In this document: positions 8,032-16,473 of the stretch, in pieces
Layout: the number at the start of each line of letters is the position of its first letter
Position numbering within the stretch: position 1 is the first letter of the stretch
Source: Paenibacillus agaridevorans
GTDB taxonomy: Bacteria > Bacillota > Bacilli > Paenibacillales > Paenibacillaceae
Assembly: GCF_003112455.1 (NCBI RefSeq)
Contig: NZ_BDQX01000356.1
Location: 34,335-88,490 of the forward strand
Reading direction: 5' to 3'
DNA length: 54,156 bases
Notes under the pieces: model-generated
Databases searched by the model: none
Told to the model about the DNA's origin: nothing
Seen by the model: only the letters and a program-made list of their open reading frames with translations
Program-made: the position numbers and the translations under genes

Positions 8032-9663
8032 ATGATACGCAAAGTGAAGCAAATGCCGGATATGCCGCAGCCCTATGCGATGCGGAACTGGAAGCAGGTA
8101 GCGACAGCCTATGATCGGCTTGTGTTCGATGCCGAAGCAACCGGCGATTTTTTTCCGCTTGTGTGGCGCGACGACACGCCAGGCGGAACGGGCAAGCCGG
8201 CTTTCGGCTTGCCTTCTTATTTGGGCGGCCGGCGCGGCGAGAACGGGCACGAAGCGATTAACACGGCGACTGCCGTGCTTGGCGCCACGTTGTGCGGCAT
8301 CGACAAGTCGAATCAAAATGGCGTCAACTGGGTGGAGATGCTGGAATGTTATTATGGCGGGGAGCAGGCGGCTCCTCTGTTCCTGAATCGGAGAAACGGC
8401 CGCGCGGGATCGACCTTCTGGTACGAGATTTATCCTCATGCGTTAATGTATGCGTTAACCGATCTGTATCCCGACACGGGCAATCTGGACATGATGATGC
8501 GCAGCACGGCGGATCAATGGCTGGACGCTTGCAACAAGCTGACGGGAGAAGACGGCGTGCCCGACTTTGACCATCTGTCCTTCGATTTCGATACCGGCAA
8601 GCCGGTGGACAACGGCCGCTGGCGCGGTCCGGATGCCGCCGCCGGCGTTGCCTGGCTGCTTTATATGGCGTACAAGCGTTGGAACGACAGCGGTTACCTG
8701 GACGGAGCGCGGCGTTGCCTCGCCTTCCTGGAGCGGCGCAGCGCCAATCCGTTTTATGAGGTGCTGCTGCCCTTCGGCGCTTGCGTGGCTGCGCGGATGA
8801 ACGCCGAGCTGGGCGATGCCCATTCGGTAGACAAATTGGTCAACTGGGTGTTCGACGGCGACAGCGAATGCCGGCCCGGCTGGGGGGTCATTGCCGACAA
8901 TTGGGGCGGCTACGATTGTTACGGGCTGGCCGGGAGCATCACCGATTGGGGGCAGCGTTGGGATGCCGAAGGGGCGGGGCCATGGAAGCCGTTCGACGGC
9001 GAGCGGAGCGGCTACGCCTTTACCGCCAACACCTTTGCGCTCGCTTGGCCGCTTGTGCCGCTCGTTCGCTACGACAGCAGATTTGCGCCGGACATCGGCA
9101 AATGGATGCTGAATGCCGCAAATGCGGCCAGGCTGTTCTACCCTGGAGCGCATTCCGGCAAAGCCCAGTCATGCGCGTTCTATAAGCCGGATGCGGATGA
9201 TGTCATCGCGTACGAAGGGTTGCGCAAATGGTGGGATCACCAAAGCCCGTATGCGACCGGCGATCCGATCCGCTACAGCTGGGGGGCGATCGATCTGGGG
9301 CTTTACGGCTCCTCCCACGTCGGCATTTTTGGCGGCATGATCGAGCAGACCGATGTGGAAGGCATACTGCGACTGGATTGCCTGAGGACCGACTTTTTCC
9401 GCGAGGCGGCGCATCCGACTTCTTTGTATTATAATCCGCACAACGAGGAGCAGGCGGTTACGATCGATGGAAGCGGAAGCGACTTCGGCGCCGTCTACGA
9501 CGCTTATGCGCATAGCCCGGCAACGCTGCGGAACGGCAAGCTGATCATACCCGCTCGTTCGGCGGTGCTGGCCGTCCTGCTCCCCGAAGGGGCGGATGTC
9601 GCGGAGTCGGACGGCAAGCGGTATTGCAACGGAATTGTCATTGACTACAATACGGGGGCGTAG
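8032..9663 (+). CDS. Unclassified glycosidase-like protein, probable alpha-barrel fold
   Basis: 543 residues, no signal peptide, cytoplasmic. I do not recognise a named family. Repeated aromatic helices (WYEIYPHALMYALTDLYP; GVAWLLYMAYKRWNDSGYLDGARRCLAFLE; LPFGACVAARMNAELG; WLVPLVRYDS-like helices) and the acidic and tryptophan-rich loops between them (NGRWRGPDAA; VIADNWGGYDCYG; WDHQSPYATGD) suggest an (alpha/alpha)-toroid carbohydrate enzyme, and the last 120 residues look like a beta-sandwich. ATG 8032 follows GAAGGAGG by 8 bases. Its place between a sugar-binding protein and a DUF1861 gene suggests it handles the imported glycan; function unproven. Confidence 0.75.
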   Translation: MIRKVKQMPDMPQPYAMRNWKQVATAYDRLVFDAEATGDFFPLVWRDDTPGGTGKPAFGLPSYLGGRRGENGHEAINTATAVLGATLCGIDKSNQNGVNWVEMLECYYGGEQAAPLFLNRRNGRAGSTFWYEIYPHALMYALTDLYPDTGNLDMMMRSTADQWLDACNKLTGEDGVPDFDHLSFDFDTGKPVDNGRWRGPDAAAGVAWLLYMAYKRWNDSGYLDGARRCLAFLERRSANPFYEVLLPFGACVAARMNAELGDAHSVDKLVNWVFDGDSECRPGWGVIADNWGGYDCYGLAGSITDWGQRWDAEGAGPWKPFDGERSGYAFTANTFALAWPLVPLVRYDSRFAPDIGKWMLNAANAARLFYPGAHSGKAQSCAFYKPDADDVIAYEGLRKWWDHQSPYATGDPIRYSWGAIDLGLYGSSHVGIFGGMIEQTDVEGILRLDCLRTDFFREAAHPTSLYYNPHNEEQAVTIDGSGSDFGAVYDAYAHSPATLRNGKLIIPARSAVLAVLLPEGADVAESDGKRYCNGIVIDYNTGA

Positions 9664-9691
9664 CCCTGCTATGATGGAGGTTTGATTGTTT

Positions 9692-10657
9692 ATGCTTCAG
9701 TTTCATCATCACCCGCAAACATGCGGTCAACTGCTGGAGTCCTATCGCGGCCACAGAGAGCCGGTGACTGGCGCGAAGCTTCGGTTCGAAGGCGTGGATG
9801 GCAGAGACGTTTACAATATTACCGCCGCTTTCGCGGACTATGGCGCTCCGGTGCTGGCCGGCCGCGTCGAAGCGCGCGATACGGAGTTTTCCTGCGTCAA
9901 GTTTTTCCGTCGGAAGGAAGGCGGGGGGCAGAAGGACGGCAGCTGGCAGGTCGATGAAGTTTTGCCTGAGCTGGCATTGCAGGACCCTTTTTATACACGT
10001 ATTGGAGAGGAACTGGTTTTTGGCGGCGTCCGTGTCATCGAGGATGAACAAAATCCGGGCAAAATCAAGTCGTGGGAAACGGTATTTTCTCGCGGTGCGA
10101 GCGTTGCCGAGCTGCAGCCGTTTCTGGTCGGGCCGAGCCATATGAAGGATATCCGGATGGTTCAGCTTGCGGACGGCGCGATCGGCGTATTTACCCGTCC
10201 GCAAGGGGAGAAAGGCGGCAGAGGGAAAATCGGCTTTTTCAAGGCGGCTTCGCTCGAAGCCGTTACGCAAGCGGATATTGCCGAAGCGCCGTTGCTTGAA
10301 GGCATGTTTATCGACGAGGAATGGGGCGGAGCCAACGAAGCGCATCTGCTGGCGAACGGGCTGATCGGCGTGCTCGGCCATATCGCCTGGTTTGACGAAG
10401 CCGGTCACCGGCATTATTACGCGATGACGTTTGCGCTTAATCCCGATACGCTGGAACGCACGCCGCTCAAACTGGTTGCCGAACGTTCCGATTTTCCGGA
10501 CGGACCGGCCAAACGCAGGGATTTGCAGGATGTCATTTTTAGCGGCGGCCTGATTCGCAACGGCAACGGATGGGCGGAATTGTATGTCGGCGCCAGCGAC
10601 GCCGAGGCATATGTGATTACCATTCCCGATCCGCTGCTGGAGTACGAGGGACTATAA
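9692..10657 (+). CDS. DUF1861 family protein (GT108-like mannoside phosphorylase/transferase)
   Basis: 321 residues. The opening GHREPVTGAKLRFEGVDGRDVYNITAAF and the GRVEARDTEFS segment are typical of DUF1861, a five-bladed propeller family. Leishmania relatives act as beta-1,2-mannosyltransferases/phosphorylases of mannogen and underlie CAZy family GT108 (established for those proteins; transfer to this one is inference). Later landmarks: GPSHMKDIRMVQLADG, GVFTRPQGEKGGRGKIGFF, GGANEAHLL and NGWAELYVGASDAEAY. GGAGG at 9676-9680 serves either TTG 9686 (5 bases) or ATG 9692 (11 bases); I chose ATG. Last gene of locus A, probably working on the same mannose 1-phosphate pool as the GH130. Confidence 0.82.
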   Translation: MLQFHHHPQTCGQLLESYRGHREPVTGAKLRFEGVDGRDVYNITAAFADYGAPVLAGRVEARDTEFSCVKFFRRKEGGGQKDGSWQVDEVLPELALQDPFYTRIGEELVFGGVRVIEDEQNPGKIKSWETVFSRGASVAELQPFLVGPSHMKDIRMVQLADGAIGVFTRPQGEKGGRGKIGFFKAASLEAVTQADIAEAPLLEGMFIDEEWGGANEAHLLANGLIGVLGHIAWFDEAGHRHYYAMTFALNPDTLERTPLKLVAERSDFPDGPAKRRDLQDVIFSGGLIRNGNGWAELYVGASDAEAYVITIPDPLLEYEGL

Positions 10658-10705
10658 CCGACCGACATTAAATGTCATTTCTGTGTTGATGTAAAGGTCA
10701 AGCTT

Positions 10706-11353
10706 CTAAGCATACGCGTACCAGACGCGCACGGAAGACTTGAAGGTCAACACGCCAGGTTCGATCTCCGTCGCTGCATCCCCTGCGGGGAAGGACGCGG
10801 CTTTAAACAGAACAGGCTCGAAGCCGCGTCCCGGCGTTTCCTCGATCTTGCAAGGCACGGCGGAGAGAGAGACGCCAATCGTGTCCGCGATAACCCGAGC
10901 CTTGGCGCCCGCGTCACGGACGGCCATAGTCAGCGCTTCTTGCCTGGCGGCGGCGGAGCCCTTCGACCTGAACGACACATTGGTGACGGTGTTCGCGCCA
11001 TGCGAGACCGCCGCATCGATGACGGTTCCCGCATTCTCCGTGCCGGGGAGCGTAATCTCAAGCAGATGCGTAACTTTGTAGCCGCGGAACTGCTGTTTTC
11101 CATCGACATAATCGTATTGCGGTTCAATGGTGAATGCCGCCGTCGCTATCGCCTGCCTGGGAATGCCGAGCGCCGTCAGCGCTCCGATAATGGACGAAAT
11201 GGCAGCCGCATTCTCCTTCTGCAGCTCCGCCAGCTTATCTCCTTCACTGATGACCCCCAGCGTTACACTCGTCTCGTCGGGCTTCGCCGTCGCGGCCCCT
11301 TCTCCCGTCACTTCGATTGTTAATGGACATGCTCCGTTATGTTGATCGTTCAT
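10706..11353 (-). CDS. SIMPL domain-containing protein (DUF541/YggE-like)
   Basis: 215 residues with the SIMPL signature: LTIEVTGEGAATAKPDETSVTLGV near the N-terminus, then YKVTHLLEITL and VSHGANTVTNVSFRSKGSAAARQEALTMAVRDAGAKARVIADTIG. No signal peptide or membrane helix is visible, so it is probably cytoplasmic. Related proteins are linked to oxidative stress or envelope roles, but the molecular function is not known. RBS GGGAGGG precedes the start. It converges on locus A with about 50 bases between stops and diverges from the gene at 11571. Confidence 0.88.
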   Translation of the reverse strand: MNDQHNGACPLTIEVTGEGAATAKPDETSVTLGVISEGDKLAELQKENAAAISSIIGALTALGIPRQAIATAAFTIEPQYDYVDGKQQFRGYKVTHLLEITLPGTENAGTVIDAAVSHGANTVTNVSFRSKGSAAARQEALTMAVRDAGAKARVIADTIGVSLSAVPCKIEETPGRGFEPVLFKAASFPAGDAATEIEPGVLTFKSSVRVWYAYA

Positions 11354-11570
11354 TCCATCATCCCTCCCGGTTGCACTCTTTTTAAAGGATATGACAATAT
11401 CTTATGTCATTAGACGAAACGGTCCTGCAGGAAGTTTCGGATCGTGGATCGTGCCTCCAACTTTGGACGGATTTATCAACCCTCCTGAGGGATAGCTTTG
11501 AACCAACCTCAAGCCCGTTACGACAGAATCTCATTTCCTGTAAATTTGAGGAAAACCAGGAGAGAGGTCG

Positions 11571-12461
11571 TTGGACGTGATGGAACATAAGCTCATGCGT
11601 TGGTTCAAGCAAGAAAGAGGAATGATCGCGACAGGATTGTTAGGTTTTGTATTGGCGATAGGATGCGCATGCTGGGCGCTGGTTGCAGGGGCGGAAACAG
11701 GAACGGACGGGAATCTTTGGAAAGCTGTTTCGTTTAATTCGGCGCTTGGCCTGTTCCTTTTGTCGACTGCCGCGATTATGCCCGTGTCGGGGATGGGGCA
11801 TAAGATGGCGGCTTTTTTTCGAGTTTCGTATATTTCGCTGGCTCTTTATTCTTATTTTGCGGAGACGGTGCAGCATATACGAGGCGTTAATCCCAGATTT
11901 CCCGTAAACGGCTCGCTTTTCGACGTAATTGTGGCTGGAGGTTTCACCCTGGTCGCGCTTCTGCTGGTCGTGTTTTACGTCCTGTTCGCGAGCTATTTTT
12001 TCAAAAAGAGGACTTTGGAAAAAAATCCCGAGCTTGTCCTGGGGACACGGTATGCGATGCTTTCCATTATGGTGTCCTTTGCGGGAGGCGTTGCGATCTC
12101 CGTAAACAGCAGCAGATTCGTGGGCGCGGAAGGCAATCTGATCTGGCTGCACGGTTTGGGCTTTCATGCGATTCAGGCATTGCCGTTCATTGCGTGGCTG
12201 GCCGCCGGAACGATGTACGCGCACGCCAGTCGCCGCATGTTGGTTCATATATCCGGCATTGCGTTTTTCCTGGGCTTAATGGCGATGGGCTGGCAGACGC
12301 TGCTTGGCCGCGGGCTGCTGGAATGGTCGGCGCTGCCGTTGACCGCGGCCGCCTGCTTTATTCTCGTCACCGCAGCTGGGGCAAGGGCTTTGCTTGGAAA
12401 TCCCGGCTTTGGAGACCGCAAGAAGAAAGGAGCCAAACATTCTGAAACGCATGTTCTTTGA
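11571..12461 (+). CDS. Multi-pass membrane protein of unknown function
   Basis: 296 residues with about eight hydrophobic segments. A short cytoplasmic N-terminus is followed by helices starting at MIATGLLGFVLAIGCACWAL, and the tail is basic (GDRKKKGAKHSETHVL). No family recognised. The start may be TTG 11571 (8 bases after AGGAG) or ATG 11580 in the same frame. A conserved-looking HGLGFHAIQALPFIAWLAAG segment contains two histidines inside a helix, which could bind heme or a metal, but this is speculation. Divergent from the SIMPL gene over a 217-base intergenic region in which no clear promoter was found. Confidence 0.75.
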   Translation: MDVMEHKLMRWFKQERGMIATGLLGFVLAIGCACWALVAGAETGTDGNLWKAVSFNSALGLFLLSTAAIMPVSGMGHKMAAFFRVSYISLALYSYFAETVQHIRGVNPRFPVNGSLFDVIVAGGFTLVALLLVVFYVLFASYFFKKRTLEKNPELVLGTRYAMLSIMVSFAGGVAISVNSSRFVGAEGNLIWLHGLGFHAIQALPFIAWLAAGTMYAHASRRMLVHISGIAFFLGLMAMGWQTLLGRGLLEWSALPLTAAACFILVTAAGARALLGNPGFGDRKKKGAKHSETHVL

Positions 12462-12891
12462 TGAACCCAAAAGTAGATATGCACCGTCAGGCGTTTTCTT
12501 TCGCATATGAAGGGATATGTTCGGGGTCTACGAAAGAAAGATAACGTGTGGTTGTTCCCCTTCAGGGGCTTCTATCGAGGCATGCTCACCGCAGCAGCAT
12601 GTGCAATGAGCACCGAACAGACATGGGAGATGCTTTAGACCAGAATTGGCAATAGAACAGAGAGGACCGTGAGGGCGAACTTCCCTGAAGGTTTTTCTCA
12701 AATTTATTTATAAAGTTTCACTTTTATAATTAGGCTTATACTTCATCGGTAAACGTGCTTGTCCAAAGGACGGCGTTAGCCGTTTATACTTGATTTACAA
12801 AACCTCCACTTTAGCGTGTTGTCCTCTAACGCTATAATGGTTTCCAAGAGGCAAGGCCGGCGCAGGCTTTGCTGTATGGGAGGCACAGAGG
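12462..12891. other. 430-base intergenic region before chrA
   Basis: No convincing gene. It holds small hairpins (CCCCTTCAGGGG near 12558, ACGGCgttaGCCGT near 12769) and an AT-rich patch near 12700-12740. The only site I can support is the promoter/inverted repeat at 12810-12838. No known riboswitch pattern recognised. Confidence 0.5.
12810..12838 (+). promoter_or_regulatory. Putative chrA promoter with inverted repeat
   Basis: TATAAT at 12833-12838 lies 17 bases after a weak -35 (TTTAGC, 12810-12815). The inverted repeat TAGCGT (12812-12817) / ACGCTA (12829-12834) spans the promoter and could be an operator. The chrA start codon is 54 bases downstream. Confidence 0.5.
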
Positions 12892-14166
12892 ATGTCGGGT
12901 AGAGGAAAGAGACTGCTGGAGCTGTTCGCCGCTTCTTTGAAGCTTGGATTAACGTCGTTTGGCGGACCGGTTGCTCATTTGGGTTATTTTCGAGAAGAGT
13001 ACGTCAATCGGCGAAAGTGGCTGGACGATGGAAGTTACGCGGACATGGTCGCGCTGGCCCAGTTCCTGCCGGGACCTGCCAGCAGCCAGGTCGGCATTGG
13101 CATCGGTATTATGCGCGGCGGCTTGCTGGGCGGCTTGATTTCGTTCCTTGGCTTCACGCTGCCATCCGCAGCTGCTCTCGCTCTGTTTGCTCTGCTGTTA
13201 GAGGGAATGGGCATTGCCGATGCCGGCCCACTGCATGGCCTCAAGCTCGTAGCGGTCGCCGTTGTGGCGCATGCGGTATGGGGAATGGGGCAAAAGCTGG
13301 CGGCGGGACGCGCGCGCATGACGCTTGCGCTGGCGGCGGCCATCGCTGCCTTGTTATGGGAGGCCGTGTACGGCCAGGCAGTCGTCATCGTGTTGTCCGC
13401 CGTGCTGGGATTGTGGCTGTTCCGGGAGCAGGAGCACGGGGCTGAAAGCGCCCAGTCAGGCAAGGGAGCAACAAGTTTTGGCTCGTTGCCGCTTAAAGGC
13501 GCCGATAGCGGCTCGGCTGCGACAGTTGTCGCTGGCGCGGGCAACCATCCAGGACTTTCGCGTAGAACGGGCGCCATTTGTTTGCTTATATTCTTTTTGC
13601 TTCTTGTGCTAATGCCTGTCGCCAAGGAGCTAACCGCAAATCATTGGCTGGCGCTGATGGAGGGTTATTACCGCTCGGGCTCGCTCGTATTCGGAGGCGG
13701 TCATGTCGTGTTGCCGCTGTTGGAGCGGGAGGTCGTGCCGGTGGGGTTGGTGACGCAGGAGCAGTTCCTCACGGGCTACAGCGCGGCGCAGGCGGTCCCG
13801 GGTCCGCTGTTTACGTTCGCAGCTTACCTTGGCGCTGTATCGGATGGTGCTATGGGTGCGATAGCGGCTACCGCGGCCATTTTCCTACCCGCCTACCTCC
13901 TGATGGCAGGCGTAATGCCGTTTTGGCATAGTCTTCGCCAGCGGCCAAACGTTAAGCGGGCGCTGGCGGGGGCGAACGCCGCCGTCGTCGGCATTTTGCT
14001 GGCGGCTTTGTACGATCCCGTCTGGACCAGCGCGGTAACCTCCTCCGCCGACTTCGCGCTTGCGGCAGTGCTGTTTATTCTCTTAACTTATTGGAAGCTG
14101 CCGCCTTGGGCCGTCGTAATCATCGGAGCGCTGGGGGGCGTTTTGCTAAACAGTTTGTATCCGTAA
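12892..14166 (+). CDS. chrA: Chromate transporter, CHR family (two-domain)
   Basis: 424-residue bidomain CHR protein. Both halves repeat the family signature: SFGGPVAHLGYFREEYV with LAQFLPGPASSQVGIGIG in the first, and FGGGHVVLPLLEREVV with YSAAQAVPGPLFTFAAYLG in the second. The halves are joined by a variable loop (about 180-225). Long CHR proteins export chromate at the inner membrane, but many homologues have untested substrates. RBS GGGAGG lies about 9 bases before ATG 12892. It appears monocistronic. Confidence 0.93.
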   Translation: MSGRGKRLLELFAASLKLGLTSFGGPVAHLGYFREEYVNRRKWLDDGSYADMVALAQFLPGPASSQVGIGIGIMRGGLLGGLISFLGFTLPSAAALALFALLLEGMGIADAGPLHGLKLVAVAVVAHAVWGMGQKLAAGRARMTLALAAAIAALLWEAVYGQAVVIVLSAVLGLWLFREQEHGAESAQSGKGATSFGSLPLKGADSGSAATVVAGAGNHPGLSRRTGAICLLIFFLLLVLMPVAKELTANHWLALMEGYYRSGSLVFGGGHVVLPLLEREVVPVGLVTQEQFLTGYSAAQAVPGPLFTFAAYLGAVSDGAMGAIAATAAIFLPAYLLMAGVMPFWHSLRQRPNVKRALAGANAAVVGILLAALYDPVWTSAVTSSADFALAAVLFILLTYWKLPPWAVVIIGALGGVLLNSLYP

Positions 14167-14385
14167 CCGTCCTGATGACAGATTATCGACGTCATGCCGA
14201 AAAGCCGTCCGGTTGCATCCTCCCGAAGGGTGCTGCCGAATGGCTTGTTTGCATGGCAGGCATTGCACTTCTCGCGCCGACGTCTTATCATGGAATAGCT
14301 CCCGTTTTTGATAGAGGAGCAACTTGAGGACTTGTCGATTTTGCCGCAGGCTGGCTGATAGACGCATGGAAAGGAAGAACGTACG

Positions 14386-16269
14386 ATGGCACAATATTTG
14401 CCCCCAAGATGGAGTACCAAGTCGATATTGGTATTCTCGATTATTATGCTTGTCAAAAGCTACCTCACTTGGACCGTTCTGTTCGAGAACAGCTCGTTCA
14501 AGACGGTGTGGCTGAAAGAGCTGCCTATTATTCTCATTATATTCTGCATCATCGAATGGTTTTCGACCAAACGCAAATTGCTTATGTACCTGATCGTCAA
14601 TCTTTTGATAACGGTCCTGTTTTTTACTCTTATCGTGTACTACAGACACTTCGGAATCATTCCCACTTATCATGTTCTAGAGCAGGCCGATCAGGTCGGA
14701 GCGGTAAAAAAAAGCATCTTTTCCGTCATCCATCCGAAATATCTGCTTATTTATATGGATATTCTCATCCTTGCCTACGTCTTGCTGCGCCGACGCATTG
14801 CCGTAGGCTGGAAACGCGCGTTGTCCGCGAGGACGAGCCGCAAGACGGTGGCCGCCGTATTTACCATCTCGCTGTTCGCTTGTTTGTTTAATATTCTTCC
14901 ACACACGGAAAGTATTAACGAAACCGTGCAGGCGGAGCAGATGGGCATCCTCAATTACGAAGCCTTCAGTCTTCTGGATAACGATGAGGAAACGCCTGTC
15001 GAGAAAGAGCTGATCACTCAATCATCGATCTATGATTTAAAAGGCATAACGGAATCGGAATCGCCTGTCCTGTTCGGCAGCGCGAAGGGAAAAAACGTGA
15101 TTCTCGTGCAGATGGAATCGTTCCAGAACTTCCTGATCGATCTAAAGATCGACGGGCAAGAAATTACGCCCGTCATGAACGCTCTTGCCCATGGCAACTA
15201 CTATTTCCCCAGGTTCTATCAGCAGGTCGGACAAGGCAATACGTCTGATGCGGAGTTCGTCGTAAACACTTCGTTCTACGTCCCCCCTGACGGACCCGCC
15301 ACGCAGATTTATGCCAAGAAGGAGCTTCCCAGCATGGCAAGACTGCTGGAGTCGCACGGCTACGACACCGCTACGTTCCATACAAACGACGTAGATTTCT
15401 GGAATCGCGAGGATTTGTACCAAGGGCTCGGCTTTAATCGCTATTACGACAAGGCGTTTTTCGGCGAAGGGAACGACGAGCTATGGTTCGGTCCTTCGGA
15501 CGAGGTGCTGTACGACAAGACCGCAAAAGAGCTGCAGCGCATGGATGCAGGCCCGGATCCGTTCTACGCGCATGTGATCTCGATGTCCGCGCATAACCCG
15601 TTCTCGCTGCCCGAAGAGAAGCAGAAGATGGTTTTGCCGGAGCGTTACGAGGGGACATACGTCGGAGATTATATTCAATCCCAAAACTATGCGGATTACT
15701 GCTTGGGCATATTCCTCGAGGATTTGCGGGAGCGGGGGCTGCTGGAGGACAGTCTGCTCCTGTTCTACGGGGATCATCGCGGACTTCCGGTTTTCTCGCT
15801 TGACGAGGAGGACCGCGTGCTGCTGGAGGAAATTTTCGGCGGAACCTACGTCGAACGCGAAATGATCAACGTGCCGTTCATTATCGCGGGAGAGGGCGTC
15901 ACGACGCCGGCCGAGTTCCAGCAGCTTGGCGGACAGGTTGATATTTTGCCGACGCTGGCCAACCTGCTGGGCCTATCCATGAAGGAGCAGATCCATTTCG
16001 GGCAGGACTTGCTGAACCAGAAACACTATAATCTGCTGCCTCAGCGTTATTATTTGCCGACAGGCTCGTTCGTCAACAACGAGGAGCTGTTCCTGCCGGG
16101 GAGCGGGTTCGAGGACGGCAAACATTATACGTTGTCCGGGGGCGATAGCACCGAAGCGTCAGCTTCGACGGAAGACGAGTTCAACCGCGCGCTGGAGCTG
16201 CTTCATCTATCGGACAGCTACGTGAGCCAGTTGCCGGACCGTGCGGAACAGGTTAATGGGGAAGACTGA
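14386..16269 (+). CDS. LtaS-like lipoteichoic acid synthase family protein (copy 1)
   Basis: 627 residues. Five N-terminal membrane helices (to about 180) precede an extracellular sulfatase-fold domain. The nucleophile motif GQGNTSDAEF puts the catalytic Thr at 286; other metal-site landmarks are QMESFQNF, FHTNDVDFWNR, SMSAHNPF and LFYGDHRGLP. LtaS enzymes polymerise glycerol phosphate from phosphatidylglycerol at the outer face of the membrane. RBS AAAGGAAG precedes ATG 14386. A hairpin terminator follows at 16393. It is paralogous to the next gene, so the two may divide primer and polymer synthesis or act under different conditions. Confidence 0.9.
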   Translation: MAQYLPPRWSTKSILVFSIIMLVKSYLTWTVLFENSSFKTVWLKELPIILIIFCIIEWFSTKRKLLMYLIVNLLITVLFFTLIVYYRHFGIIPTYHVLEQADQVGAVKKSIFSVIHPKYLLIYMDILILAYVLLRRRIAVGWKRALSARTSRKTVAAVFTISLFACLFNILPHTESINETVQAEQMGILNYEAFSLLDNDEETPVEKELITQSSIYDLKGITESESPVLFGSAKGKNVILVQMESFQNFLIDLKIDGQEITPVMNALAHGNYYFPRFYQQVGQGNTSDAEFVVNTSFYVPPDGPATQIYAKKELPSMARLLESHGYDTATFHTNDVDFWNREDLYQGLGFNRYYDKAFFGEGNDELWFGPSDEVLYDKTAKELQRMDAGPDPFYAHVISMSAHNPFSLPEEKQKMVLPERYEGTYVGDYIQSQNYADYCLGIFLEDLRERGLLEDSLLLFYGDHRGLPVFSLDEEDRVLLEEIFGGTYVEREMINVPFIIAGEGVTTPAEFQQLGGQVDILPTLANLLGLSMKEQIHFGQDLLNQKHYNLLPQRYYLPTGSFVNNEELFLPGSGFEDGKHYTLSGGDSTEASASTEDEFNRALELLHLSDSYVSQLPDRAEQVNGED

Positions 16270-16392
16270 CGGAAGCCAGTCCTCCCGGCCGTCGGCAGAG
16301 CTGAATTGCGCTCGGATAAGCCCTATTTATTTCTGCGTCCATTTGCGTTAATATGAACTTAATATTATTTTTTATGCAACTATTTGATAGGG

Positions 16393-16421
16393 AAAGCCGT
16401 CGTTAATAGACGGTTTTTGTT
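16393..16421 (+). terminator. Probable terminator between the two LtaS-like genes
   Basis: AAAGCCGTC-gttaata-GACGGTTTTTG forms a 6-bp stem with a short T run. It would partly uncouple the second LtaS-like gene from the first. Confidence 0.6.
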
Positions 16422-16473
16422 TTGTACCCGTGCGGTCGTGTGCAGTCCGGTTCAGTTAAGGGAGAGTGGGCAA

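Noticed and set aside
12462..12891. Riboswitch or small RNA upstream of chrA
   Set aside because: Only short hairpins are seen; no known aptamer pattern could be matched.
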